Source: Archegozetes longisetosus (lineage: Eukaryota > Arthropoda > Arachnida > Sarcoptiformes > Trhypochthoniidae). From it: a stretch of DNA of 64,000 nt. The position numbers and the translations under genes are program-made. The notes beneath the pieces are model-generated. The model was not told the origin of the DNA. It saw only the letters and a program-made list of their open reading frames with translations, and did no database searches. The stretch is taken from assembly GCA_018873245.2 (NCBI GenBank), contig JAEMBT020000005.1:14150001-14214000 (forward strand), given 5' to 3'. Positions 11,120 through 23,394 of the stretch are shown in pieces. How positions within the stretch are numbered: the stretch's first letter is position 1; every line of letters starts with the position of its first letter.

Positions 11120-14100
11120 ATGGAAACAAATAAGTCATTATTTCCAGCGTATTCTAATAATAAAAATAATAGTAATAGTAATGAAAAGAGTAATGAGTTG
11201 TCATATAATTGGTTGTCACTTAGTAGCTATGATAACCAAAAAGTAGATCAATTTGAACGTCAAATTAATGAAGAGTCAAATCAATTGAATGTCAAAACTG
11301 TTGAATCGATTGCTGAGAAGAAGAAAAATAAAGACAAAAATTACGGTAATTGTTTTTAACAATTTAACTATAAATCAATTCTTAGTTTTGTTTGTATTTC
11401 AGGTGTTATTCAGTCGTCAAAGTCTACAGAGGCGTCAATCAATCAATCGCTTTATTCGCAATTTATTAATAAGACTTTCATTGAGGAGACCGGACTCTCG
11501 CCACAAAATGCCTTCAGAATCGATAAAAAGAGTGATAAAAATAATTTGGCGTTTAATTCATTGTATTTCAAGGATGTCGCGAATTACGATAAAAGTAAAT
11601 GCATTAATACTACGAAGAAGAGATTGAGAGAGAGTATGTCTTAGAAAAACCGAAAACTTGTTTAAACTATTTTCTGTTATTTCCAAGCTTTTTTCTCATT
11701 ATTTTTTCAGGTTCTGATAAGAACAATAAGAGCGGAAAAATGCGATATTTTTCACGTGAAAATCAGGTTTTGATGAAAAAAGAAAATATCGTTGATTTGT
11801 CGAAACCAGAATTAGCACCAATTAAAGAATCGGTTAATTTCATAGCTATTAACAAGGAACCATTCAATGAAGTTACGGTTCAATCAAATAGTAGTTCAAA
11901 TCCGTTAGGAGTTTACGACTTGAAAACTAGTCTCTATTCGGAAGGAAAGGGAAAATTAGACGAAATACCATTACCTCAAACAACTATTAAGTTTACGTCA
12001 ATGAACAGTAAAAGTGAAAGTAATGGTAAGCAAACTATTGAACTATTTATTTGTTTGAATTGATTATTTATTTATTGAATAGTTATTATTGGACCAAACC
12101 GCGCGCCAACTCGTGATCAGTATATTTATGAGCGAACACAAGAATTCAATAGCTATCTGAGAGAAAACGAAACTGATATTCAGAAATGGCTGCAATTTAT
12201 TGCATTTCAAGACAAAATAGTAGACTACAAAAGCGATAAAATAGACGGAAAATCTACTGAAATCGCAATCTCGGAGAAAAAGCTATCTGTCTGTGAAAAA
12301 GCTTTAAGATCAAACCCGAAATCGATCGAATTATTATTATGTCGTTTAGAGATATTGTCGAATATGTGGGAATTCGATAAGTTGAATAAAGAGTGGAAAA
12401 AATTGACGTTTCTATACCCGAATTGTATGGAATTGTGGAGAAAATACTTAAGGTTTTCTCAGCAGAACATAACCAACTTTTCTGCTAATAAAACAATCAA
12501 AATCTATCAAAAAAGTATGTCAATATTATCTCAAATGCTTGAGGGAACATTTCAAAGTCACTCTCCTCCTGAAAACTTGGAGAGCGAAATTGTGTCTATA
12601 ATTAGTTCTTATTGTAATTTTCTCGAAAGTATTGGTCACACGGAGAGAGCCGTGTCTACTTTTCAGGCCTTAATTGAATTCAATTTATTTACTCCCACTT
12701 TATTGACACTCGAAATGTCAGTCCAGGTAACTTTTCTTTATTGGTTATTTTTATATTTATTGAAAACTTTAACTATTTTTTGTGTCTATCAAGGATTGGA
12801 TTACATTTTTCGAACCATTTTGGGATAGCGGTTGTGCCCGATTTGGCGAAAACGGAGCCATAGGTTGGAATCAAGTTATGGTTCAGAAAAAGGTGGAGAA
12901 TTTGCAGAAAGATTCGATAATTAATTCATTAGTCAATGAACAGGAAAACAAAATAATAGGCGAAAAGTTAGACAAGAATGCAGTTTGGCTTAAGTTTGAA
13001 TTATTGCGTCAATCTTATCATTGGTTACCATCAAGAAGTGATGGTGAAGATGTTGAAGATCCAGAAAGAATTGTTGTCAGTGATGACATCTTAAAAATGT
13101 TGATCAGGTTGAGGACAATCGATGCCAAATATGAACTAGTGAGACAGTTTCTAAGTTTTCTAAGTGTTAAAACTGACAGTTCTTTAAAGTGTGATGAAAG
13201 TTTTGGCAAAACTATTGAAATCAAGAACTTCTCTATAGAGCTCCCGCTTTTACCACAATATTATGATCAGCAAAAGTTTATCAATAATATATTTCAGTCA
13301 TCGATCAAATTATTTTCTGATGAAAACAAATTAGACTTGATTCTAATCTGGATTAATTATGAAAAGAGTAAAACTAGTGATGCCTTAAGTGAAAAAAATG
13401 CGCAAATTTATTAAAAGTTTTCTTCGCGATGAAGCATATCGTAACTGTCTCGAGATTTGGTCACAATTTGCTAGTTTTGAGTATTCGATTAAGGATAATG
13501 TGAATGAAGGCCGAAAAGTATTTCAAACTGCGATCTCATTAATGATTAATAGTAGCGATAGTTCAAAGTTATTTAAATTTGTTCGCAATTATGTTGAACT
13601 CGAATTAGGTATCACTTCATTGAATGAGATGTCAACTGATTTTTGTAATCGCATCAAATGTGATTCAACTAGTGATAATCTATCGCTTAGCGCTTTGTTA
13701 TCTGTTTCTTGTGGACAATTGGTGACTAATTCAACGCCAAATCTTGTACTGAAAGCCATTAATTTTATGAGACAGTTAATTGAGACAACAAGTGATCAAC
13801 TCTTTTGCTTAGTTTTTATCATTTATTTATCTCAAGGTATGAACTTTTGATCAAATTTTTTCATCAAGACTTTGAAGTGTTTTACAGATAAAACTTTGAT
13901 CTGAAAATTTTTGAATATTTTACTCAATTAATGAGTTAATTGTTTGTTGATCCTTCAATAGGCATCTCACCGAGTGTTCAATTACTCGAGGAACAATTAT
14001 CTCGTTCTAACACATCGATCGAAGAACAGAAGACATTTACTATTTATCTTCAACTATTATTACTCCATATCCATCGCAATAGTGGTGTTTCATTAAAACA

Positions 14101-15676
14101 ATTACGATCTGTACTCAATCGTGCACTCGATTTGTATCCGACTAATGATCAATTTCTGTCTTTATTCGTAAACTTGGAGTTCAAGTCAAACATGTTTTGC
14201 CGAATGAGACGGTTCTTCACCAGAACTATGAACTCATTTACTGTTAAGAGTTTTGACGATAATTGGAATTTAATCATTTATGCCATTCATTCAGAACTGA
14301 AAAGACTTAACAACAGTAATGGTATGTTTGATAAATATTTTCAAGTCATTCCAGGTCATAAGAAAATGAATCAAATATTCTCAGAAATTTGACAAAAAAC
14401 ATTAGTAGCTTTTGTTACTTTCAGGCAAAAATTAGGTACAATTTTTCTCAGTCTAATATCTGTTGAGACAAACGGTCATAATTTAATGAATAACTAAAGT
14501 TTCTATATTATTTAGTCCTATGAGCTAATTTTGAATAAAAGATTTAACTATATTTGAAGTGCGACTAACTTTGTAGTTAAGCTTATATAAGGGACAAATC
14601 GCAGTCGAGCGCAATCCTAATCCAAAAGTAGAGATCAGGCTACAACCCGACCACAACCGTAAGTCCCCTCAAAAATTATTAGTGCCCGAGCCCTGAACTG
14701 AGGACTCGGCCAGAGTCCGGCGTTAATCAGACCCTTTATTTTCCTTACTCATTAGTTTAAGCACGAATCCTCCACAAATAACATTTGGTATAAGTTGAGA
14801 ATCAATCAATATCTGAGTTACAGTTCATATCTTAAACCTACTTCGTTTATTCGGCTTTCACTTTACTGTTGACCATCTATTTGTTTAATATTTAGTTATT
14901 TGCAATTTTTTTCATTGTTTTATTTGTTTGATTTTTTAAAGTAGTTTTTAATTTTGACTTTTGCGAACATGTTCAATAGTGTCTTATTTTACAGTTTATG
15001 TGCCATTTATTCTTACAATACATTCTTCAAAAGTTTGGTTCAGTCTCCAACACTTGTTTGTTAGGTTTATGCATAAGGCTTACGAAAATTAAAAACTTTG
15101 TAAAAACTCTGGAGACCTTTTCTAAAATGTTTCCTAAGTTTTTAGTTTTGATTTGCTTCAAATTTCAATCAAATATATTATCAATCTTTTTTTTAAATAG
15201 AAATATATAGCGGCTACGACACAAACAGTGGTGTTATTAATAGAGTTAGCGTCATATTCGAACGTTCATTATCTTTGCCTCAATTATCACATTGTGTTAC
15301 TCTTTGGAGACTTTACTGCAAGTTTGAGGTAATCGAAAAATTAATTTCCGTTCAGTTATACGAAAATTGCATTACTTAAAAATCCGAACATTCGTTGAAT
15401 ATTTTTTAGATGGACTGCAAAAACATAAGTAAAGCCAAATCAGTCTTCTATAGAGCGCTACAGCATTGTTCTCATAGCAAAGTAAGTCATTTAACAAGCC
15501 TTAAATTCAGTATATCCTCAGTTAATGTTTTTATTATTTAATAGATATTATATTTGGACGGAATTCAATATTTTTGTTCACAATTACAAGAACTGGTTGA
15601 TATAATGACCGAGAAAGAGCTCAGAGTCCGAACACCGATAGAAGAGATTGATTTATTGATTAATAGCTTAGAATAA
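11120..15676 (+). CDS. NRDE2: NRDE2 homologue (nuclear RNAi/exosome regulator), one apparent frameshift
   Basis: Nine exons were read by eye: 11120-11345, 11403-11633, 11711-12025, 12083-12726, 12794-13836, 13962-14321, 15201-15328, 15410-15481 and 15545-15676. All junctions are phase-compatible, giving about 1,050 residues, close to the family length. The N-terminus has LFPAYSN and, later, FRIDKKSDKNNLAFNSLY, the conserved NRDE2 block. The body is HAT/TPR-like helical repeats (EFNSYLRENETDIQKWLQF; KAKSVFYRALQHCPHSK-type motif in exon 8), and the end is MTEKELRVRTPIEEIDLL, diagnostic of NRDE2. In animals the protein works in the nucleus in co-transcriptional silencing (C. elegans) and binds MTR4 to restrain the exosome (mammals). 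Oddity: between about 13380 and 13400 the frame shifts by one base, best explained by one extra A in the A7 run at 13392-13398. Intron 6 (14322-15200) is unusually long and holds a GC-richer block. Confidence 0.9.
14590..14745. repeat. GC-richer block inside NRDE2 intron 6
   Basis: About 150 bp rich in CCGAGCCC/GACTCGGCC-type strings stands out from the AT-rich intron. It could be a fragment of a dispersed repeat. It lacks a B-box and I found no flanking duplication, so its nature is open. It does not match the SINE at 3228-3522. Confidence 0.3.
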
Positions 15677-17095
15677 AATTGTGATTTCACGTACATTTCA
15701 ATATTTCAATAATTTATTATTTTTCTAATTAAGATTCATTTTTATTGTTTTCGTTCGACTTCTCTTCGAAAGAGATTATTGAGATAAGTTTTATTAGTTA
15801 AAACCTCTCCTATTTTTAAATATACAGAATATTAAAAAAATATAATTTTTATATTCTACTAGATTCTAAAGAGTGTGTATGTGCTCAAAAGCTATTTCAA
15901 AAAGTTTTTGTTACATAAGATTCGAATCAAAGATATAAAAAATTAAATATATTTGTAATGTTGACTGAATTTTTGGAAATTACAAAATTTTAAAAACTAG
16001 AAAATTCTTAAAAATCAAGTGAAGCAAAATAAATGCTTAAGCAATTTTTAGCAAAAGTTTAAAGTTTACTTTACTTTTGCTGAAAGCAGGTTCAATTTAA
16101 GGTTGAGTGGTAATTGCATCGAATTCGTTGTTATGTATGTCATAATCCAGCAAGTGCAACCTTCAGCAAGTCATAATCAAAATAAAACTGACGCTCAACT
16201 TTAGGTTTACTGTTCGCACGATTAATTAATACTTCGATTGATATAGAAGCTATACTTACGCTCAAAACCTAGTAAAAGTTGATGATAAACCAAGAATGCT
16301 AAACGTGTATCGCAATTGTTGTTGTGGAATCAAATGTGTTTTGAGTGGTTGTGAACAGCCTTTTATTGCAGTCGCAAATGTCACACAAACCGTTCCGAAC
16401 CAATGCAAACATGAGTTTATGAGCATCATTCAGAGAAATCTTCGAAAGTTGTTTTTGTAAACTCTTTGAATAATTGATTCTTTGTAATCTCTAAGAATAA
16501 TTGAATTGAGTATTTGTCCTTAAAATTAATTTTTGAATCTGACAGCTTAAGTTCAATAAAAGTTTTATAGATAAGTCAACGTTTAAATCTGTCAAATAAA
16601 ACAGTTAATATAGATATCTATTAGTCAAACACTAAAAAATTCGAATAAACAGCAAATATAATGAAAAATTGACAAATCTTTAGCAAAAATTCAGTTAATG
16701 AAAAAAAGAAATTAGTGCTAAACAAATATACATTTGTTTTGATTAATCAAATAGACGCTGAAATGATTTATGAGGCTAATACGATGTGTATTTCCAGATT
16801 TTAGGTAAACTATTTGTATTGGAATTGATAAAGTGGTAGGCATTGCTATTATCCGATTTGAAACTAACTTTCGGACACCTGTTCGCGCCACTAATTAATG
16901 TTTGAACTGATGCTATAGTTGAATGACAAATTCCAATTTAGTCGCCTTAAAATTAGAGTGTTCTTTGGTCACGCGACAAACTCGGATATCAGTTATCTCG
17001 CATTTGTTGATAACTTTTTGAAAAAAGAAATTGAAACGTTGTTTTCTTGCACTTTTTCTCTGATTCAATAGCTCCCAAATACCTATTTGTATCGT
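15677..17095. other. Intergenic region downstream of NRDE2
   Basis: AT-rich sequence with no supported gene, RNA gene or repeat. Confidence 0.4.
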
Positions 17096-17479
17096 TTAGA
17101 TGCTCATCAAAAATAAGACCAAATGCAAACTCTTTGAAACTTCAAATTGATCCAGAATCTGAAGCCATTGACCACTAATTATTCTATGAACTACTTCGCC
17201 CTTAAAAGATAACTCTAATCGCAAACTTTGAAGTTTTGTATGCTTAATGGTAATCATTTTCAATGCCTTATCCAAAGTCCTGTTACTCTCGTATCTGTTA
17301 ATATCGATTGTTAAGCTGAATTCAATCAGACTTTCAAACATTGACAATTGTATCGAACACATATTGATATTGCTATTTAAGTTCAAGTGAATCTTTTTCA
17401 ACTGTCTACTAAATTTTATCATAAAAATGTCCAAACCTTTGCCAGTGAAAACACTGTTGCTGAAGTATATTTGTTCCAA
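17096..17479 (-). pseudogene. F-box/LRR-like fragment
   Basis: A 127-codon minus-strand frame shows leucine-rich spacing (LKKIHLNLNSN, SLIEFSLTIDIN, KLQSLRLELSF, SLHLVLF). This resembles the degenerate LRR half of mite F-box-like proteins. No start context, no F-box and no neighbouring exon continuing it could be found, so it is either an orphan exon or a decayed copy. Identification rests on repeat spacing only. Confidence 0.35.
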
Positions 17480-17775
17480 CTTCGATTAATAATTGAATTG
17501 ATACAAATTCTGAAAACTTTGGCAAACTAAAGGAGCAGATGTTCTTAAGTCAAGCAATCATTCAAGATGTTATCAAATTTTCAGTTTTTAGAGTCAAGTC
17601 ACAAATAGATTTCAATTTTAGGTCCAATTTTCACCGAAACTTCTTATATTGTCTTCAGTTAATTCATTGAAAATCACTTTATTTATAAGCCAATCTCTTT
17701 AAATATTAACAGTTATAGCAATCGTTTTAATAACTATTCCATCAATTTGGGTAAAATTGACCGAAAATTCAATTT

Positions 17776-18075
17776 TTAAAAATAAAGTGAAACTTTTCTG
17801 TGAAAATCTTGAGTTTCGCTAATAAACCAATACTTTGATAATACGTACGTATTAGGATTTGAACAACTCAAAGAATATCGTACGATTGCAAACACGAATG
17901 ACGAAATTGTAACGAATGAGTCGGTAGAGAAGTAAAGTCTTGATTTGATATTTGGTTTGATTGGTGTCACATTTGACTCAAAGCTTGACTCTTCGCTGTT
18001 TTCATATAAGTACATATGGTCTCTAATTGACAGAAAACTTAACAAGAGTTCACAAATCGTGACCAAACCTATCAA
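17776..18075 (-). CDS. Possible exon with two membrane segments, unidentified
   Basis: The open frame is preceded on the minus strand by a possible acceptor (TTTGATAG, then GTTTGGTC). It has two hydrophobic stretches, GLVTICELLLSFLSI and SFVTISSFVFAIVRYSLS, separated by a polar loop of about 35 residues. The pattern could fit half of a four-helix membrane protein such as a MARVEL- or tetraspanin-like protein. No flanking exons were recognised and it may be non-coding. Confidence 0.25.
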   Translation of the reverse strand: MIGLVTICELLLSFLSIRDHMYLYENSEESSFESNVTPIKPNIKSRLYFSTDSFVTISSFVFAIVRYSLSCSNPNTYVLSKYWFISETQDFHRKVSLYF

Positions 18076-19129
18076 AAGGGTCTCTACTATAATTTCGATT
18101 AATTAATTGGCTGTTGTTTTGAACTATAACTTGTTGACTCTTTTTTATCACTATGAATTACAATTAATTATTGATATTGTGGTGTTTGCCTAAATAACTT
18201 GAACAATAAGTGTTAACGTTGCAGTTGGTTTTATTTGCGAATTAGAAAGAAGTGTTTGACTTGTGCAAGCAACATTAATGACTTACGCCTATCTATCACT
18301 TTAATCTAACTTAAATTAACTAATTTAACCTAATATAAAGGCATAGTAAAACCGAATACAAGTTTTAACCTAAGTTCAAGCATTAAGCAACTTGCGTGTA
18401 GTGATTTGATTTTACTTGAACGAAACCAACAATATAACGTGAGATTAGGCAAAATCTGGTCCCTTATAAACACCTTTCATCATAACATTTCAAGTTTTAA
18501 ACCTTTATTATTAATACGAGTATAATTAACGCTTTCGATATATAAAAATGATTTGTTTGTTACACTTTTAAAAACATTGTATATTATCTATGCCGTTAGT
18601 CATCATAACTAATAAACGGTTGATACGTTCGATTCACGTTATCTAAGAAAGGATCACATTCTTCAAAACTTTTAATGTAAAGATAAATCTGTCTTAAAAT
18701 CAAATAACTTACAGTTTAACAATAAGACAATTCAATTAAACTTTAGACAACTTTTAAATATTACATGTTTTCATAGCAATAATAATAGTTGTAATCATCT
18801 GAAGCATTGGCATGTTTGACAAAATTTTTTATTATTAAAATTCAAGTCACGAGAACTTCACGTAAATATTAGGCTTCAATTTAAACTAATTTAATGCTTA
18901 AGTACCTATAATTTATTTCTATTACTTTTTCTAAGTGAATAATTAAATTGATTTTGATGTGGTCTCAAAATCAATTGAATGATTCAAGTTCTTAAAATGT
19001 TTAACACAGTTTGTTTATTTGCATAATTTATAACAAAATATTCAACAATTTTTCTTGTTTTTCACGCATTACAAATATATAAATTATATACGAAATAAAC
19101 GAAATCTTCTGTACATAACTTCCAGTAAC
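18076..19129. other. Intergenic region
   Basis: AT-rich, no supported feature. It would include the 3' untranslated part of the helicase gene that ends at 19130. Confidence 0.4.
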
Positions 19130-22100
19130 TTATTCAGTGTTCAAATTCAAAATTTTGCTCGATTGAAACCTTCGTTTTTCATTACGAAAATATCTTTGGC
19201 TGTAATATTGTTTGCTCTATAAAGAAAAATAGATTAAATGTATGCCTTTAATTTAACTTAATTATCAAATAAAAATACCTGATACTTGCCACCAAAATAA
19301 TCAGTTTTAAATTTGTCTACAGCTTTGAGATCATATTTCTTAATAGGCACAAAACTAGAGTTGAGTTCTTCAGCATTTAATACATCAACAATAGTCTTAA
19401 TAATACTTTGATCAGTGACTGATTCAGGTTTTGATAACGAGTCCAATTTACTAACAAACAGTTCGTGCAACTTTTGCCTCAAATACATAACCAATTTTCC
19501 AATTTTCGGATCGACTTTGAATGAAATCCAGTCATCAATCTGTAGAACATAATCGTCAGAACCGCTTTCAGGCTTCGACTCATCTGACGAACAATTAGAG
19601 CCAGCAAAGAGGGCAACAGTTATGGGGCTAATAGAAGTGCAGCATTTAGCAGAAGAAGCTCGACCAATAAGTATCATCTCTTCAAATATAAGCCAATGAG
19701 AGGGTAGTGTTTTTTCAAATAGTCTAATGTTGCGAATCTCTTGATTAGAATTAGGGTCATATTTAAGTTGAGACGATTGATGTAAACGTATTTTATTATC
19801 TTTTTGACTAACAAATCGCCTATTATCCCTATCAAATCGAATTAGTTTAGGATAAGCGCCAGCACATAAGATAGCTTTGATCACTGGCCAGTTATCACAA
19901 TTTCTGTTTAATTCGTGGCTGTCTTTCACAAAACCCGATGCTTTCAATTGATTAAATAATTGCTGCCTAATTCCAGAAATCAATTCCATCGTTGAATATG
20001 AGAGAAAGTTATCCGTACAAAATTTTCTCAAACTTGCCTCTCGATTATCGCGTACTTTTTGCCATTCGTTGAATACAGTTAAATAAATAATATGATCACT
20101 GGATGCGTTTAATGAAAATTTTTTGCGTACATCCATCACAGCTTTCTTATGATCATTTCTGGTCGGAATGATGACTGTTCGAAGAGAGAAAATAAGCAAA
20201 ATGTTAAGAAGTCTCAATAGATTTTAACTTGAGTGCAATAAAATTGATTAGGTTTTTGGTAATTTTGAATCAATTGCCTACTTACAGGGATCGCGATATG
20301 TCAACGAACTAACAATAGTTAGAATCGGATCAACACATTTCAGAAGAATTGAGTAGAGAATCATTTTTCCATAATTTGGTTCAATTGGCAAATCAAGTAA
20401 ACAAACCCCAAGCCTAGTCAACTGTTCCATTGAGTCCAAGGCATCGATAGTCTGCAAAGATTTTAAAATGAATTCAAATATAAATTGAATAAATGAACAG
20501 TTGTTTACTTTTAAGAGCTGTACAGAAGTTCTAACACTAGTGATCGAAGGTGGGTCCATAGCTGAAGACAAGAACTCATGAATACTTATGCGATCGTTCG
20601 GCGCTAATAGTTTTGTTTGAAGGCATAGCTCATGAATGGGCATTCGCAGTATTTCTGGTAACTGATGTTTTTGCATATTTGCTAACCGATTCTTACTGAA
20701 CAAATGATAACAAACACCATCTTTCGTGCGACCAGCTCTTCCGCGACGTTGTTTAACACTCGATTGTGAGATCCAAACAGATTTTAGACAAGAGATACCC
20801 ATCAATGAATCAAATGATTTTTCTTTGACTTTTCCACAATCAATAATATAAACGACATCATCGATAGTGATACTCGTCTCGGCGATATTTGTCGATAGAA
20901 TTATTTTTCTGACATCGTTCGGAAGTTTCCGAAAGACACGTCTTTGATCTGAACATTGCATTTGTGAATGTAATATAAATAGTGAATATGTATTTGGATC
21001 AAAACGCTTTTTATCCATGACTATAGAATCGTTTAATTTGATTATGTCATCGAAACCAGGAAGAAATACAAGAATCGCTCCAATCTTTGACGTCTTCAAA
21101 ATATAGCTCAAAAGCGCACAAATCAAATTGGTATCCACTTCGTCGTCATTAAAACTATTGTGATATATATCTAATAACTGTTTTTCTTCATCAGTTAAGA
21201 GATCGACACTTTTCTCTTCATCCAAAACATTTAGGTCATCGTCAAAATCAATATTATTTTCCGAACAGTAACACTCTAAAAACTCGACAACTTCTTCGTG
21301 ACCAAAATATTTGGCCCAATCAATGGCTTCCCACTTATTCGGTGTAGTTAAGCGTATATTTACTCCCAATTCTAGCAGTGTTTCAATTATACGCATTTTA
21401 TTACGACCTGAAGCGGCAATCAATGGCGTGACTCCAGTTTCGCTGTGTTGATAATCAATCAAAGAATTATCGTTCGTCAATAAATTCATCAGTTCTTCAA
21501 ACGCCTCATCACTGCCTTCAACAAAAGCGTTCTTCAAATACAAATCAATCTTTTCTTTAGCTTGAGGATCTATTTCTTTGGTTAGCTCATTGTTTGACAC
21601 TTCAGAAACATCACTACTCTTATTACCAGTTTCTTTACTCAGTAAACTTTTTTGTTTTTGTTCTAATTTCATCTTATAGCGAGCCATGTCGTGTGACATA
21701 TATTCGATAGTCTTCAGTATGTCTTCCAGAAAATAGGTCTTCACGTCATATAGTTTTCCAGGAATCTCAATTACCGGACAATTACCGAAATATTCGGAGA
21801 AACGCTTGACATCAAATGTCGCTGACATTAATATAAGTTTAATGTGTGGATAGTTTGTGATTATATTTTTCATAATCAAAAGCAGGAAATCACTGAATCT
21901 GTCCCTTTCATGCACTTCGTCGACAATAATATGCGTTAAATTATTAATAAATTGCACTTGATTACACATTAACGTGCGTAATATCACACCATTTGTACAA
22001 AAGGTTAATAGTGTTCGGTCTGAGATTCTATTCGATTGAAAATTCAATAAATCAATAAAAGTCATGAAAAAACTAAACTACTACTCATTACTTGCTCTCA

Positions 22101-23001
22101 AGCCGTATCTGGTATCCGACTGTTTGGCCTAAAGCTTCGTTCCTCTCAACACTAATCCTTTCCGAGACACTAATAGCTGCCAAACGTCGCGGTTCTGCGC
22201 AAACAATACGACACTTAATATTATTGAAACCGCAATACTCCAACAGATATTGTGGGACTTGGGTTGTTTTGCCACAACCAGTATCTCCACTTATGATCAC
22301 GACCGGATTACTAGCGATACAGTTCACAATATCGTCCTTATATCGATAGATCGGTAGCTCTTGCCTAAACTTCTGGTAATTATGACCACTTTTAGAATTC
22401 AAAAACTTGATTTGAGGTACACTTGGCTCTAAGCTTAAAAGTCGACCAAATTTATATTCCTTATAGTTTTCGCTGTTGTTTCTAGCTTGGACACAATTAT
22501 TTCTGTTATCAAATCTAGTGTTTTGTTTCAAATATTTAATTAATCTCAATGTCGATTGCTTTGAGTGTTCACTTAAATTGAAAACCGGTTGTGATGAGTG
22601 TTTGAGACGGTGCTCTCTCTTGTAAACCGATATACAACGTTCATTTCCGAAGCTATTCAGAATAAGATAAATTAATAGGAAATAGTTTTCAAAAATGAGT
22701 TGATCGTGACAAACCCCGAGCTTTTGGTGTCGAGAGAGAACTGAACGCAATAGTTATGAATATACTTTCTTTCAATATTTGTCAACGATTTGTCGAATTG
22801 TAATACTATTAACAATGAATAAAAAGAAGCGCAACATTATTTAACTCTTATTCAAGATCAAAGTTAGTTTTTAATATTTTTCATACCTTTTTCGTTGTCG
22901 TCTTTAAGAAATTTATCCAATTTTTGAGTGATACTGAACTTCAACTGTTCGTTAATTCCAGTCGTGTTTGCGTTCAAATTATTTTTTCCAAATCTGTTCA
23001 T
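19130..23001 (-). CDS. YTHDC2/Bgcn-type R3H-DEAH RNA helicase without YTH domain
   Basis: Seven minus-strand exons: 23001-22887, 22805-22715, 22652-22092, 22027-20509, 20451-20286, 20174-19279 and 19216-19130. All are in phase, giving 1,144 residues. Order: an R3H domain (to residue ~70); Walker A GDTGCGKTTQ; motif II DEVH (VDEVHERDRFSDFLL, as in YTHDC2); SAT; two ankyrin repeats inserted between the RecA domains (TPLIAASGRNKMRIIETLLELG and the next unit), a hallmark of YTHDC2; motifs V and VI (STNIAETSITI, QRRGRAGRT); then HA2 and OB-fold regions (SLTYRDPF-type junction). Family members bind RNA; YTHDC2 and fly Bgcn control germ-cell entry into meiosis. The helicase motifs are intact, unlike Bgcn, but the protein stops after RYFRNEKRRFQ with no YTH domain, like Bgcn. 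The intron at 20508-20452 is 57 bp, in frame, and easily mistaken for coding sequence. Confidence 0.88.
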
Positions 23002-23235
23002 TTTTATTGCATTTATTGATCATTAATTTGTCAGTAAACCAAATCTGGTTTTAACAAATATTTGAAATGACAAAATATTTACTGATAATAGTGAAATCGA
23101 CAAATTTTTTGTTTGTTTTCATTTATATAATACGTCAATATTTTGGTTAACACGTGCTTTCCATTTAATTTGTTTTTGTCACATTTTAAAAAGATTTTTG
23201 TGAACATCATTTCAAACCTCAGTACTTATTCGGCA
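23002..23235. promoter_or_regulatory. Possible bidirectional promoter
   Basis: These 234 bp lie upstream of the minus-strand helicase ATG (23001) and of a candidate plus-strand ORF (ATG at 23236). They must hold at least the helicase promoter. No specific motif was recognised; bidirectionality depends on the small ORF being real. Confidence 0.35.
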
Positions 23236-23394
23236 ATGGCATCAAAAGTACTTCAAGCATTCAGTCAAATATCAGTTATGAATGATTTAAGGAGTTATAT
23301 TAATAAATATAACAATCAATTGAAGACTAACTTTAATGTTGCTAATAATATTTGTGTTTCGATCATTATTTTGGAGTTAATGTCAATTTTGTGA
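23236..23394 (+). CDS. Small ORF, 52 residues, unidentified
   Basis: It begins MASKVLQAFSQISVMNDL in a reasonable start context and ends at TGA 23392-23394. It is amphipathic, without signal peptide, cysteines or a recognised domain. It is divergently placed to the helicase gene. It could be a first exon, a short protein or chance. Confidence 0.2.
   Translation: MASKVLQAFSQISVMNDLRSYINKYNNQLKTNFNVANNICVSIIILELMSIL

Noticed and set aside
20452..20508. 19 extra residues inside the helicase
   Set aside because: They are a 57-bp in-frame intron with GTAAAC donor and TTTGCAG acceptor; removing it restores the family-like QLLK-TIDALD.
22716..22750. Helicase start at 22750
   Set aside because: The apparent start codon is TTG, and the R3H domain continues from upstream exons in another frame through a 62-bp intron (22714-22653).
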